Assembly (NCBI RefSeq): GCF_010550605.1
Contig: NZ_JAAGNI010000403.1
Location: 1 to 64,000 of the forward strand
Source of the DNA: Streptomyces sp. SID9727
Lineage (GTDB): Bacteria; Actinomycetota; Actinomycetes; Streptomycetales; Streptomycetaceae
DNA: 64,000 nt
Reading direction: 5' to 3'
Part shown: in pieces, positions 47,584 to 57,051 of the stretch
Layout of the letters: every line of letters starts with the position of its first letter
How positions within the stretch are numbered: position 1 is the first letter of the stretch
The notes under the pieces: model-generated
The model's database searches: none
Told to the model about the DNA's origin: nothing
Seen by the model: only the letters and a program-made list of their open reading frames with translations
Made by a program: the position numbers and the translations under genes

Positions 47584-49146
47584 ATGAACAGTCTCGACTG
47601 GGTCGTGCTCATCGGCTACTTCGGCGTGATGATCGCGATCGGGCTCTGGTCCCACAAGCGTGTCGACAACGTCAGCGACTTCTTCACCGCGGGCGGCAGG
47701 ATGCCCTGGTGGCTGTCCGGCATCTCGCACCACATGTCGGGGTACAGCGCCGTGATGTTCACGGGCTACGCCGGCATCGCGTACCAGTACGGCGTCACCT
47801 CGTTCGTCACCTGGTCGCTGCCGATCGCGATCGGCATCGGCATCGGCGCGAAGCTCTTCGCGCCCCGGCTCAACCGGCTGCGTTCGCGGCTGTACGTGGC
47901 GTCCCCGCTCGAATACCTCAAGAACCGCTACAACGTGCCGACCCAGCAGGCGCTGGCCTGGTCCGGACTGCTGCTGAAGATCGTGGACGTGGGCGCCAAG
48001 TGGGCCGCCATCGCCACGCTGTTGTCCGTCTTCACCGGGATCACCCTCACCCAGGGCATCTTCATCACCGGCCTCATCACGGCCGTCTACTGCACGGTCG
48101 GCGGTCTGTGGGCCGACGCGCTCACCGAACTGGGCCAGTTCGTCATCCAGTTGTTCGCCGGGCTCGCGATGCTCGTCACCGCGATGCACGAGCTGGACGG
48201 CTTCAGCACCCTGTGGACGGTTTGGGACAAGCTGCCCGAGGGGCACGCGGACCCGACGGCCGGCCCGTACACCGTGACGTTCCTGCTGGCGTACCTGTTC
48301 ATCAAGACCTTCGAGTACAACGGCGGCATGTGGAACCAGGCCCAGCGCTACATGGCCACGGACTCCGCCGCCTCCGCGACCCGTTCGGCGCGGCTCTCGG
48401 CCATCCTGTGGCTGGTGTGGCCGACGGTCCTCTTCTTCCCGATGTGGTGCGCCCCGCTGCTGGTGGACGCGCAGAAGCCGGACGCCTCCGACAGCTACGC
48501 GCTGATGACCGAACAGCTGCTGCCGCACGGGCTGCTGGGCCTGGTCGTCGTCGGGTTCTTCTCGCACACCATGGCCATGTGCTCCTCCGACGCCAACGCG
48601 ATCGCGGCCGTCTTCACCCGGGACATCGCCCCGGTCTTCTCCAAGGCCGCCCGCGAGTGGAGCGGCCGGGCCGGGCTGCTCGCGGCGCGGCTGTCCACGC
48701 TGGGCTTCCTCGGGCTGTCCATGGCGCTGGCGACGCAGATCAACTCGCCGACGTTCAAGGACATCATCTCGGTCGTCATCAAGTGGGTCGCCGGGCTGAT
48801 GGGCCCGATCGCGATCCCGTTCATGCTGGGGCTGCTGCGCCGCTTCCGGAAGTCGGGGCCGACGGCGGCGCTCGTCAGCTGGGCGGCGGGGCTGCTGGCG
48901 TTCTACTTCACCAACTACGACCTGGACGGCTCGGTGAAGGAAGGGGTGGCGCTCCAGTACCAGGTGGCGCTGCCGCTGGCGATCTCGCTGGTGCTGTACG
49001 TGGTGATCGGCTTCGTACGCCCGGAGGACACCCCGGAACGCGACGCGCTGATCGAGCGGATCAACACGGACGGCGACGGCCGGGCGGCGGTGCCCGCCCA
49101 GGCCGGCCCGGGCGAGGCGGCGGTGACCGAGGGGGCGAAGGAGTAG
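47584..49146 (+). CDS. Sodium:solute symporter family protein
   Basis: A 520-residue transporter with about 13 TM helices of the LeuT-fold SSS family: DWVVLIGYFGVMIAIGLWS, FFTAGGRMPWWLSGISHHMSGYSAVMFTGYAGIAYQYG, GALWADALTE-like GGLWADALTELGQFVIQL, and YNGGMWNQAQRYMATDSAASATRSA. It resembles sugar or organic-solute Na+ symporters. The C-tail is hydrophilic and runs into a short DNA repeat after the stop. ATG 47584 has GGGAGGGG upstream. Confidence 0.9.
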   Translation: MNSLDWVVLIGYFGVMIAIGLWSHKRVDNVSDFFTAGGRMPWWLSGISHHMSGYSAVMFTGYAGIAYQYGVTSFVTWSLPIAIGIGIGAKLFAPRLNRLRSRLYVASPLEYLKNRYNVPTQQALAWSGLLLKIVDVGAKWAAIATLLSVFTGITLTQGIFITGLITAVYCTVGGLWADALTELGQFVIQLFAGLAMLVTAMHELDGFSTLWTVWDKLPEGHADPTAGPYTVTFLLAYLFIKTFEYNGGMWNQAQRYMATDSAASATRSARLSAILWLVWPTVLFFPMWCAPLLVDAQKPDASDSYALMTEQLLPHGLLGLVVVGFFSHTMAMCSSDANAIAAVFTRDIAPVFSKAAREWSGRAGLLAARLSTLGFLGLSMALATQINSPTFKDIISVVIKWVAGLMGPIAIPFMLGLLRRFRKSGPTAALVSWAAGLLAFYFTNYDLDGSVKEGVALQYQVALPLAISLVLYVVIGFVRPEDTPERDALIERINTDGDGRAAVPAQAGPGEAAVTEGAKE

Positions 49147-49205
49147 CCCCGCCGCCCCCGCCGCCTCCGGTGACCCCGCCGCCCCCGCCACCTCCGGTGC
49201 CCCCG
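49147..49205. repeat. GC-only direct repeats after the symporter
   Basis: A 27-bp unit rich in CCGCC (CCCCGCCGCCCCCGCCGCCT...GGTGA) occurs twice in tandem with one change and starts a third time. It fills the space between the symporter stop and the convergent gene at 49217. Confidence 0.6.
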
Positions 49206-49216
49206 CTACCCGCCCG

Positions 49217-50332
49217 TCAGCCGCGCGGGTAGCGGGCCAGCCAGCCCGGGGCGGCGCCGGCCGGGCTGTGCAGGGCGGGCCCCTGGGTCATCTCCATGGC
49301 GAAGTCGTCGGCGAGTTCGAGGAGGGTGGCCCGCCCCTCCAGCTCGGCGAGCCAGGCCGGGGGCAGCGCGGTCTCCCCGTGCATCGCGCCCAGCATCGCC
49401 CCGCACAGCGCCCCGGTCGCGGCGGACGGCCCCCCGTGGTTCACCGCCAGCCGCAGCCCGTGCCGCACGTCCTCCCCGACGAGCGCGCAGTACACCGCGA
49501 CCGCCAGCACCTCCTCGGCCGAGTCCGTGACGCCCAGGGACTCGATGAGCGCGGGCCCCGGGATGCCCTGGCGTACGGCGCCGAGGGCGCGGCGCAGCGC
49601 CTCGGTGACGGGTTCGTGGCCCGGGTGGTCCGCGAGCAGCCCCAGCGCGTGCTGCACGGAGCCGTCCAGGGTCCCGCCGCGCGCGAGACCGTGCACGACG
49701 ACCGCGAAGGCACCGGCGGAGAGCAGGGCGGTGGGGTGGCCGTGGGTGTGCGCGGCGCACTCGACGGCGAGCTGGAACACGAGTTGCGCCTCCCAGCCGA
49801 CGAGCAGCCCGAAGGGCGCGGACCGGGTCAGCGCGGCGGCGTCGTGGGCGGCGGGGTACTTGGGCCGGTCCAGGGTGCCCATGATGTCGTCGCCGAAACC
49901 GCCCAGGCATTCCCGGGTGGGGTCACGGCGGGTGTAGAGCCATTCCTGCCCGGCGAGCCAGCCGTTGTCCGCGCGGCGCTCGTCGGGCCCCCAGTCGTGC
50001 TGGGTCGCGGCCCAGCGCAGGTGGGCCCGGTGCACGTCGGTGGGCGGGTGCCAGGCGCCGGTGTCGCGGCGGACCTGGGCGCGGATCAGCCCGTCGACGG
50101 TGAACAGGGTGAGCTGGGTGGCCGCGGTGACCGTGCCGCGCGCGCCGTGGGCGGGGACGAAACCGGTGACGGCGTCGGGACCGTGGGCGGCGCGGATCTC
50201 CTCCAGGGTGAGGGGGCCGACACCGGCGCCGAGCGCGTCCCCGAGGGCACCGCCGAGGAGGGTGCCGCGTACCCGGCTGCGGAAGTCCTGCTGCTCGGAC
50301 CGCCCCCAGACGGCCAACATCCCTGTGCTCAC
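49217..50332 (-). CDS. ADP-ribosylglycohydrolase homologue, probable pseudoenzyme
   Basis: A 371-residue protein with the ADP-ribosylglycohydrolase (DraG/ARH) fold: VRGTLLGGALGDALGAGVG, TQLTLFTVDGLIRAQ, HLRWAATQHDW, and LAVNHGGPSAATGALCGAMLGA. Active members carry DDT in the first metal loop (DDTQMTLF) and DxD in the second (GDSDSTGA). Here these read TAATQLTLF (residues 69-77) and GPSAATGA (about 298-305), so the dinuclear Mg site is lost. It may bind ADP-ribose without hydrolysis, or be inactive. The GTG at 50332 has GGGAG 8 nt upstream; ATG 50320 is an alternative. Confidence 0.82.
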   Translation of the reverse strand: MSTGMLAVWGRSEQQDFRSRVRGTLLGGALGDALGAGVGPLTLEEIRAAHGPDAVTGFVPAHGARGTVTAATQLTLFTVDGLIRAQVRRDTGAWHPPTDVHRAHLRWAATQHDWGPDERRADNGWLAGQEWLYTRRDPTRECLGGFGDDIMGTLDRPKYPAAHDAAALTRSAPFGLLVGWEAQLVFQLAVECAAHTHGHPTALLSAGAFAVVVHGLARGGTLDGSVQHALGLLADHPGHEPVTEALRRALGAVRQGIPGPALIESLGVTDSAEEVLAVAVYCALVGEDVRHGLRLAVNHGGPSAATGALCGAMLGAMHGETALPPAWLAELEGRATLLELADDFAMEMTQGPALHSPAGAAPGWLARYPRG

Positions 50333-50491
50333 CGCGCCACTCCCGTATGCCGTGGTTTCGTTCCCCTGTGCGACTGTGCGGTAACTGCGCAGCACTGTAA
50401 TCGAACAGGTGCAGGGACCAAGGGCTTTGTACGGCTCCGAGGCGCATCGAATTCCGTTGCGGCGGGCGGGTCCGGGGGTGATGATCGCCCG

Positions 50492-51412
50492 ATGTCCTCT
50501 TCCCTCCCCCACGCACATCCCGACGGCCGCGCGGGCATCGACGCCGCGCTCGTGGAGCGGCTGATCGCCGCGCAGTTCCCGCAGTGGAGCGGCCTGCCCG
50601 TGGTCCCCGTCGAGATCGACGGCTGGGACAACCGCACGTACCGCCTCGGCGACGCCATGACGGTCCGGCTGCCCACCGCCGCGGGCTACGTCCCCGCCGT
50701 GGAGAAGGAGCACGTCTGGCTGCCGCGCCTGGCCCCCTCGCTGCCGGTCCCGGTCCCCCCGGTCCTCGCCCTGGGCGCGCCCGGCGAGGGCTACCCGTTC
50801 CCCTGGTCGGTGCGGCGCTGGCTCCCCGGCGAGACGGCGGCACGCGGGCACATCGCGGACCTGTCCGGCTTCGCGGCCTCCGTGGGCGCGTTTCTGGGCG
50901 CCCTCCGGCGCTGCGATCCGACCGGCGGCCCGGCGGCGGGCGAGCACAGCTGGTACCGGGGCACCCCGCCCGCGCACTACGACGCGCAGACCCGGCGCTG
51001 CCTGGCCGCCCTGGCGGACCGCGTGGACCCGGACCGGGCGCGGGCGGTCTGGGAGGCGGCCCTCGCCGCCGAGTGGCACGGGGACCCGGTGTGGTTCCAC
51101 GGCGACATCGCGTCCGGCAACCTCCTGGTCCAGGGCGGCGAACTGGCCGCCGTCATCGACTTCGGCACCTCCGGCGTGGGCGACCCGGCCTGCGACCTGG
51201 TGATCGCCTGGACCCTGTTCGACGGTGAGAGCCGCGAGGCGTTCCGGGAGGCGGCCGCTCAGGACCCCGGGACCTGGGCGCGGGCCCGGGGCTGGGCGCT
51301 GTGGAAGGCGCTGCTGAACCTGGCGCAGGACGCGGGCGAGGACCCGGCGCGGGCGGCCGTCGAGCTCCGGGTGGTCGAGGCGGTGCTGGGGGAGCACGAC
51401 GGGCGGGGGTGA
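50492..51412 (+). CDS. Aminoglycoside phosphotransferase (APH) family kinase
   Basis: A 306-residue kinase-like protein: GWDNRTYRLGDAMTVRLPTAAGYVPAVEKEHVWLPRLAP in the N-lobe, FPWSVRRWLPGETA hinge, catalytic loop VWFHGDIASGNLLV with Asp and Asn, and the metal motif VIDFGTSGVGDPACDLVIAW. The motifs are complete, so phosphotransfer is likely. Chromosomal members of this group often have metabolic substrates, so antibiotic resistance cannot be claimed. It is divergent from the ARH-like gene, with 159 bp between. Confidence 0.88.
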   Translation: MSSSLPHAHPDGRAGIDAALVERLIAAQFPQWSGLPVVPVEIDGWDNRTYRLGDAMTVRLPTAAGYVPAVEKEHVWLPRLAPSLPVPVPPVLALGAPGEGYPFPWSVRRWLPGETAARGHIADLSGFAASVGAFLGALRRCDPTGGPAAGEHSWYRGTPPAHYDAQTRRCLAALADRVDPDRARAVWEAALAAEWHGDPVWFHGDIASGNLLVQGGELAAVIDFGTSGVGDPACDLVIAWTLFDGESREAFREAAAQDPGTWARARGWALWKALLNLAQDAGEDPARAAVELRVVEAVLGEHDGRG

Positions 51413-51422
51413 GCCCGGGCGG

Positions 51423-52892
51423 TCAGCCGGTCATGGAGCGCGCCGCGGAGTACAGGTCGAGGACGGCCAGGCAGAGGGGGACGAGGGCGAGGAGCAGCAG
51501 GGTCTCGGACAGGTCGGAGAGGCGGCCCCAGAACGGGGAGAGGCCCTTGCGGGGGACGATCAGCGCGATCCCGGTCAGGAGGGCGGCGCCCCCCGCGACA
51601 GCCGCGGCGAGCCACAGCGTACGGATGTCGAGCGGGCCGTGGTCGTGCTCGGTCAGGAGCTCGGCGACGGCGCCGGCCGGAGGGTTGAGGGACAGCCCGA
51701 GCACCAGCAGGCCGAGCGCGGCGATGCCCGCGCCGAGCACGGCGGCGACCTGGGCGGTGTAGCGGAAGAGCCGGGCGCGGAGCAGCATCGCGAGACCGGC
51801 GGTCAGTGCGAGGGCCTGCCCCCAGGCGTCGGAGGAGAAGCCGAGGACGGCGGCCGAGGCGACCACGACCACGCTGCATCCGCCGACGAGGCCGAGCAGC
51901 AGTTCGTGGCCGCGCCGGGCCTGAGCGGCGATGCGTTCGGCGTCGACGGGTTCGGCGTCCCCGAGGCCGGGGTCCCGGTCGAGGTCGGCGTCCGTCGTGG
52001 GGTGCGGGGCCGCGTAGCCGATGGGCAGCTGGGCGACCCGGGCGGAGAGACCGGGCAGGAAGGCGAGGGCGCCGATCGCGACGACCGCGCAGACGGCGGC
52101 CGTGTCGCGGGGCCGGGCCTCCGTGACGATCGACAGGTACGTGGCGAGGGTCCCGACGGCCGAGGCGAGGACGAACGCCACGAACGGGGCGTCGCCCGCG
52201 GGCGTCGCGACGACGAGCCCGGCGGAGACCACGAGCACCGCGGCGCAGCCCAGCATGAACTGGAGGCGCCCGGTCCCGGTGCCCGGGTCGAGGGCGAGGA
52301 GCCCGGACCCGGCGATCATGACGTGCGGCAGGGCCGCGAGGCCGAGCGCGACCGCGGAGGCCCGGTCGGCGTAACGCCGGGCACGAACCCCGGCGAGCAC
52401 GGCGAGCAGCAGGCCGACGGCGGCGGAGACGACGCCCGGGAGCCCGTGCATGTCGTGCCGGACCGGATCGGCGGACCAGAGCAGGAAGCCCATCAGGACG
52501 AGCAGCAGCGCGCCGCCGAAGAGGCCCGCCGCGCCCAGGAGTTCGTCGCCCCACAGCGCGCGGTCCTTGCGGACGGCGGAGGCGACCGCGTCGGCGACGT
52601 CGTCGAAGACGGCGGGCGGGAGCGATTCGGTGAAGGGCCGCAGCCGCAGCACGTCCCCGTCCAGCACCCGCTGGGCGCCCAGGGTGTGCGAGGCGTCGAG
52701 CACGGTGTTGTCACGGCGGGTCAGGTGGTAGCCGGGCGGGGCGCCCGGGGGCGTCTCCTGGCCGGTCAGCCGCAGGATCTCCGGCAGCAGGTCGGCGACC
52801 GTGACGTCGTCCGGCAGCGCCACGTCGATACGGCTGTCCGGCGCCACGACCGTGATACGGCAGAAGCCGGTGCTTGTCAGGGTCGAACTCAC
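51423..52892 (-). CDS. eccD: Type VII secretion integral membrane protein EccD
   Basis: A 489-residue protein. The N-terminal ubiquitin-like (YukD) domain, residues 1-100, reads FCRITVVAPDSRIDVALPDDVTVADLLPEIL... and LDGDVLRLRP. It is followed by 11 TM helices, the EccD design. It forms the membrane channel vestibule of the ESX machine with EccB, EccC and EccE. GTG 52892 with GAGGGGA upstream is preferred to the longer frame. It converges on the APH-family gene and is divergent from eccC. Confidence 0.95.
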   Translation of the reverse strand: MSSTLTSTGFCRITVVAPDSRIDVALPDDVTVADLLPEILRLTGQETPPGAPPGYHLTRRDNTVLDASHTLGAQRVLDGDVLRLRPFTESLPPAVFDDVADAVASAVRKDRALWGDELLGAAGLFGGALLLVLMGFLLWSADPVRHDMHGLPGVVSAAVGLLLAVLAGVRARRYADRASAVALGLAALPHVMIAGSGLLALDPGTGTGRLQFMLGCAAVLVVSAGLVVATPAGDAPFVAFVLASAVGTLATYLSIVTEARPRDTAAVCAVVAIGALAFLPGLSARVAQLPIGYAAPHPTTDADLDRDPGLGDAEPVDAERIAAQARRGHELLLGLVGGCSVVVVASAAVLGFSSDAWGQALALTAGLAMLLRARLFRYTAQVAAVLGAGIAALGLLVLGLSLNPPAGAVAELLTEHDHGPLDIRTLWLAAAVAGGAALLTGIALIVPRKGLSPFWGRLSDLSETLLLLALVPLCLAVLDLYSAARSMTG

Positions 52893-52998
52893 CCGCGTGG
52901 TCCCCTCGTTCGCTGATCGGCGCTCCCGGACCGGGTCCGCGGAGCACTGCCGTACGCCCACGGGACGTCACCCTATCGAGGTCCCTCCATGCCTACAT

Positions 52999-53004
52999 TA
53001 GGAT
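52999..53004 (+). promoter_or_regulatory. Possible -10 element of eccC
   Basis: TAGGAT in a locally AT-rich patch 82 bp before the eccC start, in the eccD/eccC divergent gap. Confidence 0.35.
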
Positions 53005-53085
53005 GATCGGCGCGCGGAGGTAGGCCGCTGCCACGGGGGTGCCGGCCCACAGGGCTCCGAGCCGCACTGAGGGGCTGATTCGCCG

Positions 53086-56000
53086 GTGTCCCAGATCGTC
53101 GTCAAACGCCCGCCCCGCACGATGCCACCCACGACTTCGGCCGAAGAACTGCGGGTCGAGCCTCCTCCGGAGCTGCCGCGCGGGCAGCAGGAGGGCATGG
53201 CGATGCAGCTCCTGCCGATGCTCGGCATGGGCTCGTCGGTGGTGTTCTTCTTCATGCCGGGCTCGCACCCGTTCATGAAGATCATGGGCGTCATGATGCT
53301 GCTGTCCACCGCGGCCATGGCCATCGCCCAGGTGGTGCGCCATCGCAAGGGCACCCAGGGCCAGTCCGCCGAGGGGCGCCGCGACTACCTGAAGTACCTC
53401 GCTCAGACCCGGCGCAAGGTGCGCCGCACCGCGCGCGCCCAGCGCGAGGCGCAGTTCTATCTGCACCCGGACCCCGACCAGTTGTGGTCGCTGGTGGACG
53501 GGGAACGGCTCTGGGAACGCCGGATCGCCGACGACGACTTCGGGCAGGTCCGCGTCGGCCTGGGCCCGCAGCAGCTGTGGACCCCGCTCGTCGCGCCCAC
53601 CACGGCACCGGTGGAGGAGCTGGAGCCGCTGTCGGCCGGCGCCATGCACCGGTTCCTGGCCACGCACGGTTCGCTGGAACGGCTGCCCATGGCGGTGTCC
53701 CTGCGCGCCTTCTACCACGTGGTGGCCTCCGGCGACCCGGCGTCGGTACGCGGCTCGGCCCGCGCGATGGTCGCCGGACTGGCCGCGCTGCACTCCCCGG
53801 ACGACCTGGTGGTCGCGGTCGTCGCCGCCCCGGACGTCACGGACCAGTGGGACTGGACGAAGTGGCTGCCGCACACCCAGGTCGCCGGCGCGTACGACGG
53901 GGCCGGCACCAAGCGGATGTTCAGCGACGACCTGGCCGAGGTCGAGGAGCTGCTCCGCCCCGCCCTGGACGGCCGCTCGCGCTTCAACCGCGAGGCCACA
54001 CCGCTCCTGGACCAGCCCCATGTCGTCCTCGTCCTGGACGGCGGCGTCGTCCCGCAGGACTCACTGTTCGCCTCGGCGGAAGGGCTCCAGGGGGTCACCG
54101 TCCTGGAGATCGTCCCGGAGGAGCTGGAGGAACCGCGCGGCGGGCTGCACATCGCGGTGCGGCCGGGCAGGCTGCGGCTGGAATCGGCCGGCGCCACCTA
54201 CCACGGCACGCCCGACCAGCTGCCGGTGGAGGTCGCGGAGGCGCTGGGCCGCCGGCTGGCCCCGTTCCGGATGGGCAGCGGCGCGGACGACGACGAACCG
54301 CTTCTGGCCAACCTGGACTTCACGGACCTGCTGTCCATCGGCGACCCCGCCGCGGTCGACACCGCCACGGTGTGGCGGCCCCGCTCGGCGGCCGACCGGC
54401 TGCGGGTCCCGATCGGGGTCGGCGAGGACGGCTCCCCGGTCATGCTCGACCTCAAGGAGGCCGCGCAGGAGGGCATGGGGCCGCACGGGCTGTGCGTGGG
54501 CGCGACCGGCTCCGGCAAGTCCGAACTGCTGCGCACCCTGGTGCTGGGCCTCGCGGTCACCCACTCGTCGGAGACCCTGAACTTCGTCCTGGCGGACTTC
54601 AAGGGCGGCGCCACCTTCTCCGGGATGGCGGACCTCCCGCACGTCGCCGCGGTCATCACCAACCTGGCGGACGACCTCACCCTGGTCGACCGCATGCGGG
54701 ACTCCATCACGGGTGAACTCCAGCGGCGCCAGGAGCTTCTGCGGGCGGCGGGCAACTACGCGAACCTCACCGATTACGAGAAGGCGCGCGCCGCCGGGGC
54801 CGCCCTCGAACCGCTGGCCTCACTGGTCCTGGTGATCGACGAGTTCAGTGAACTGCTGTCCGCCAAGCCCGACTTCATCGACATGTTCATCCAGATCGGC
54901 CGCATCGGCCGGTCGTTGGGCGTGCATCTGCTGCTGGCCTCGCAGCGTCTGGAGGAGGGGCGGCTGCGCGGACTGGACACCTACCTCTCGTACCGGATCG
55001 GTCTGCGGACGTTCTCCGCCGCCGAGTCCCGCACCGCCCTGGGGGTGCCCGACGCCTACCACCTGCCGTCGGTGCCCGGTTCCGGGTTCCTGAAGTTCGG
55101 CACGGAGGGGATGACCCGCTTCAAGGCGGCGTACGTGTCGGGGGCCTACCGGCCCGGGTCCGCGCCGGTCACCGGAGACGGGCCCGCCATGGACCGCCGC
55201 CCGGCCCTCTTCACCGCCGCCCCGGTCGCGGTCCACTACCCGGAGCCCGAGCCGGACGTCTCCCTCGCCCCCGGCCGGGCGACGCCCGACGCGCTGGCGG
55301 ACACCGTCCTCGACGTCATCGCCGGCCGCCTGGAGGGGCAGGGGCCCCAGGCCCACCAGGTGTGGCTGCCGCCGCTCACCGAGGCACCCTCGCTCGACCG
55401 GCTGCTGCCTCCGCGCGCGGTCACGCCCGAACGCGGGCTGCACTCCCCCGCATACGCGCGGAACGGCGCCCTGGTCGTCCCGTTCGGCCTGGTGGACAAG
55501 CCGTTCGAGCAGCGCCGCGACACCCTGGTCCGCGACTTCTCCGGCGCCGCGGGACACATGCTGGTCGTGGGCGGTCCCCGCTCCGGGAAATCGACGCTCC
55601 TGCGGTCCCTCATCGGCGCCTTCGCCCTCACCCACACCCCGTATGAAGTGCAGTTCTACGGACTGGACTTCGGCGGCGGTGGCATGTCCGCCATCGGGGA
55701 CCTGCCGCACGTCGGCGGGGTCGCCTCCCGGCTCGACCCGGAGAAGGTCCGCCGTACGGTCGCCGAGGTCGCCGGCATCCTCAGCCGGCGCGAGGCGTTC
55801 TTCCGGGACAACAACATCGACTCGATCACCACGTACCGCCGGCTGCGCGCGGCCGGACGGCTGCCGGACGAGGCGTGGGGCGACGTCTTCCTGGTCATCG
55901 ACGGCTGGCAGTCCTTCAAGACGGACTACGAGTTCCTGGAGCCCGTCGTCGCCGACATCGGCGCCCGGGGCCTCGGCCTCGGCATCCATCTGGTCGTCAC

Positions 56001-57051
56001 CGTCTCCCGCTACATGGAGATGCGCGCCGCGCTCAGGGACCAGCTGCTCAGCCGCCTGGAGCTGCGCCTCGGCGACCCGACCGACTCCGAACTGGACCGC
56101 AAGGTCGCCAAGAACGTCCCGGTCGGCACCCCGGGCCGCGGCCTCACGGCGGAGAAACTGCACTTCATGGGCGCCCTGCCGCGCACCGACGACTCGGCGG
56201 GCGGGGGCGGCGACGACCTGTCCGAGGCGACCGCCGCGTTCGTCCGCGAGGTCACCGACGGCTGGCCGGGACCGCACGCCCCGGCGGTCCGGATGCTGCC
56301 CCGGACGCTGGCCGCCCGGGACCTGCCGTCCGGGCCCGCCGACTCCGCCCGGCGCGGTGTCGCGATCGGCATCGACGAGATGAACCTCGCACCGGTGTAC
56401 GTCGACTTCGACACCGACCCGCTGTTCGCGGTGTTCGGCGAGTCGGAGTCCGGGAAGACGGCCCTGCTACGGCTGCTGATCAAGCAGATCACCGCCCGCT
56501 ACACCCCGCAGGAGGCGCTGATCTGCGTCGGGGACTACCGGCGCAGCCTGCTGGAGTGCGTGCCGGAGCCGTACCTCGTCGGCTACGCGACGGCACAGAG
56601 CACCTTCGAGTCGTACCTGGGCGACATGAACACCCTGATCACCAGCCGCATCCCCGGGCCGGACGTGACCCCGCAGCAGCTGCGCACCCGCAGCTGGTGG
56701 CGCGGGCCCCGGGCGTTCATCGTCGTGGACGACTACGACCTGGTCGCCACGTCCTCCGGCAACCCGCTGGCCCAGCTGGTGGACAACCTGCCGTTCGCCC
56801 GGGACACCGGCGTGAACTTCATCATCGCCCGCAGCAGCGCGGGCGCCGGCCGCTCCTCGTACGAGCCGTTCATCCAGCGCTTCAAGGAGTTGGGCGCCCA
56901 GGGCGTCGTCCTGTCCGGCCACCCCGGCGAGGGCGAGCTCCTCGGCAACGTGAAGGCCCGCCCGCTGCCGCCCGGACGCGGCCTGTTCGTCACCCGCCGG
57001 GGCGCGTCGGCCCTGGTCCAGACGGGGTGGCTTGAGCCGGAGACGGACTAG
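53086..57051 (+). CDS. eccC: Type VII secretion ATPase EccC (fused EccCa-EccCb)
   Basis: A 1321-residue motor. Two N-terminal TM helices (about 43-85) precede a DUF-type stalk. Three FtsK-like ATPase domains follow, with Walker A GATGSGKSE at about 471, GGPRSGKST at about 828 and GESESGKTA at about 1117; matching Walker B strands include LVLVIDEFSELL, DVFLVIDGWQSF and AFIVVDDYDLV. In ESX systems domain 1 is the active ATPase, and domains 2 and 3 bind substrate signals. The GTG start has GAGGGG 11 nt upstream. Its TAG stop shares the bases CTAG with the stop of the converging mycosin gene. Confidence 0.96.
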   Translation: MSQIVVKRPPRTMPPTTSAEELRVEPPPELPRGQQEGMAMQLLPMLGMGSSVVFFFMPGSHPFMKIMGVMMLLSTAAMAIAQVVRHRKGTQGQSAEGRRDYLKYLAQTRRKVRRTARAQREAQFYLHPDPDQLWSLVDGERLWERRIADDDFGQVRVGLGPQQLWTPLVAPTTAPVEELEPLSAGAMHRFLATHGSLERLPMAVSLRAFYHVVASGDPASVRGSARAMVAGLAALHSPDDLVVAVVAAPDVTDQWDWTKWLPHTQVAGAYDGAGTKRMFSDDLAEVEELLRPALDGRSRFNREATPLLDQPHVVLVLDGGVVPQDSLFASAEGLQGVTVLEIVPEELEEPRGGLHIAVRPGRLRLESAGATYHGTPDQLPVEVAEALGRRLAPFRMGSGADDDEPLLANLDFTDLLSIGDPAAVDTATVWRPRSAADRLRVPIGVGEDGSPVMLDLKEAAQEGMGPHGLCVGATGSGKSELLRTLVLGLAVTHSSETLNFVLADFKGGATFSGMADLPHVAAVITNLADDLTLVDRMRDSITGELQRRQELLRAAGNYANLTDYEKARAAGAALEPLASLVLVIDEFSELLSAKPDFIDMFIQIGRIGRSLGVHLLLASQRLEEGRLRGLDTYLSYRIGLRTFSAAESRTALGVPDAYHLPSVPGSGFLKFGTEGMTRFKAAYVSGAYRPGSAPVTGDGPAMDRRPALFTAAPVAVHYPEPEPDVSLAPGRATPDALADTVLDVIAGRLEGQGPQAHQVWLPPLTEAPSLDRLLPPRAVTPERGLHSPAYARNGALVVPFGLVDKPFEQRRDTLVRDFSGAAGHMLVVGGPRSGKSTLLRSLIGAFALTHTPYEVQFYGLDFGGGGMSAIGDLPHVGGVASRLDPEKVRRTVAEVAGILSRREAFFRDNNIDSITTYRRLRAAGRLPDEAWGDVFLVIDGWQSFKTDYEFLEPVVADIGARGLGLGIHLVVTVSRYMEMRAALRDQLLSRLELRLGDPTDSELDRKVAKNVPVGTPGRGLTAEKLHFMGALPRTDDSAGGGGDDLSEATAAFVREVTDGWPGPHAPAVRMLPRTLAARDLPSGPADSARRGVAIGIDEMNLAPVYVDFDTDPLFAVFGESESGKTALLRLLIKQITARYTPQEALICVGDYRRSLLECVPEPYLVGYATAQSTFESYLGDMNTLITSRIPGPDVTPQQLRTRSWWRGPRAFIVVDDYDLVATSSGNPLAQLVDNLPFARDTGVNFIIARSSAGAGRSSYEPFIQRFKELGAQGVVLSGHPGEGELLGNVKARPLPPGRGLFVTRRGASALVQTGWLEPETD

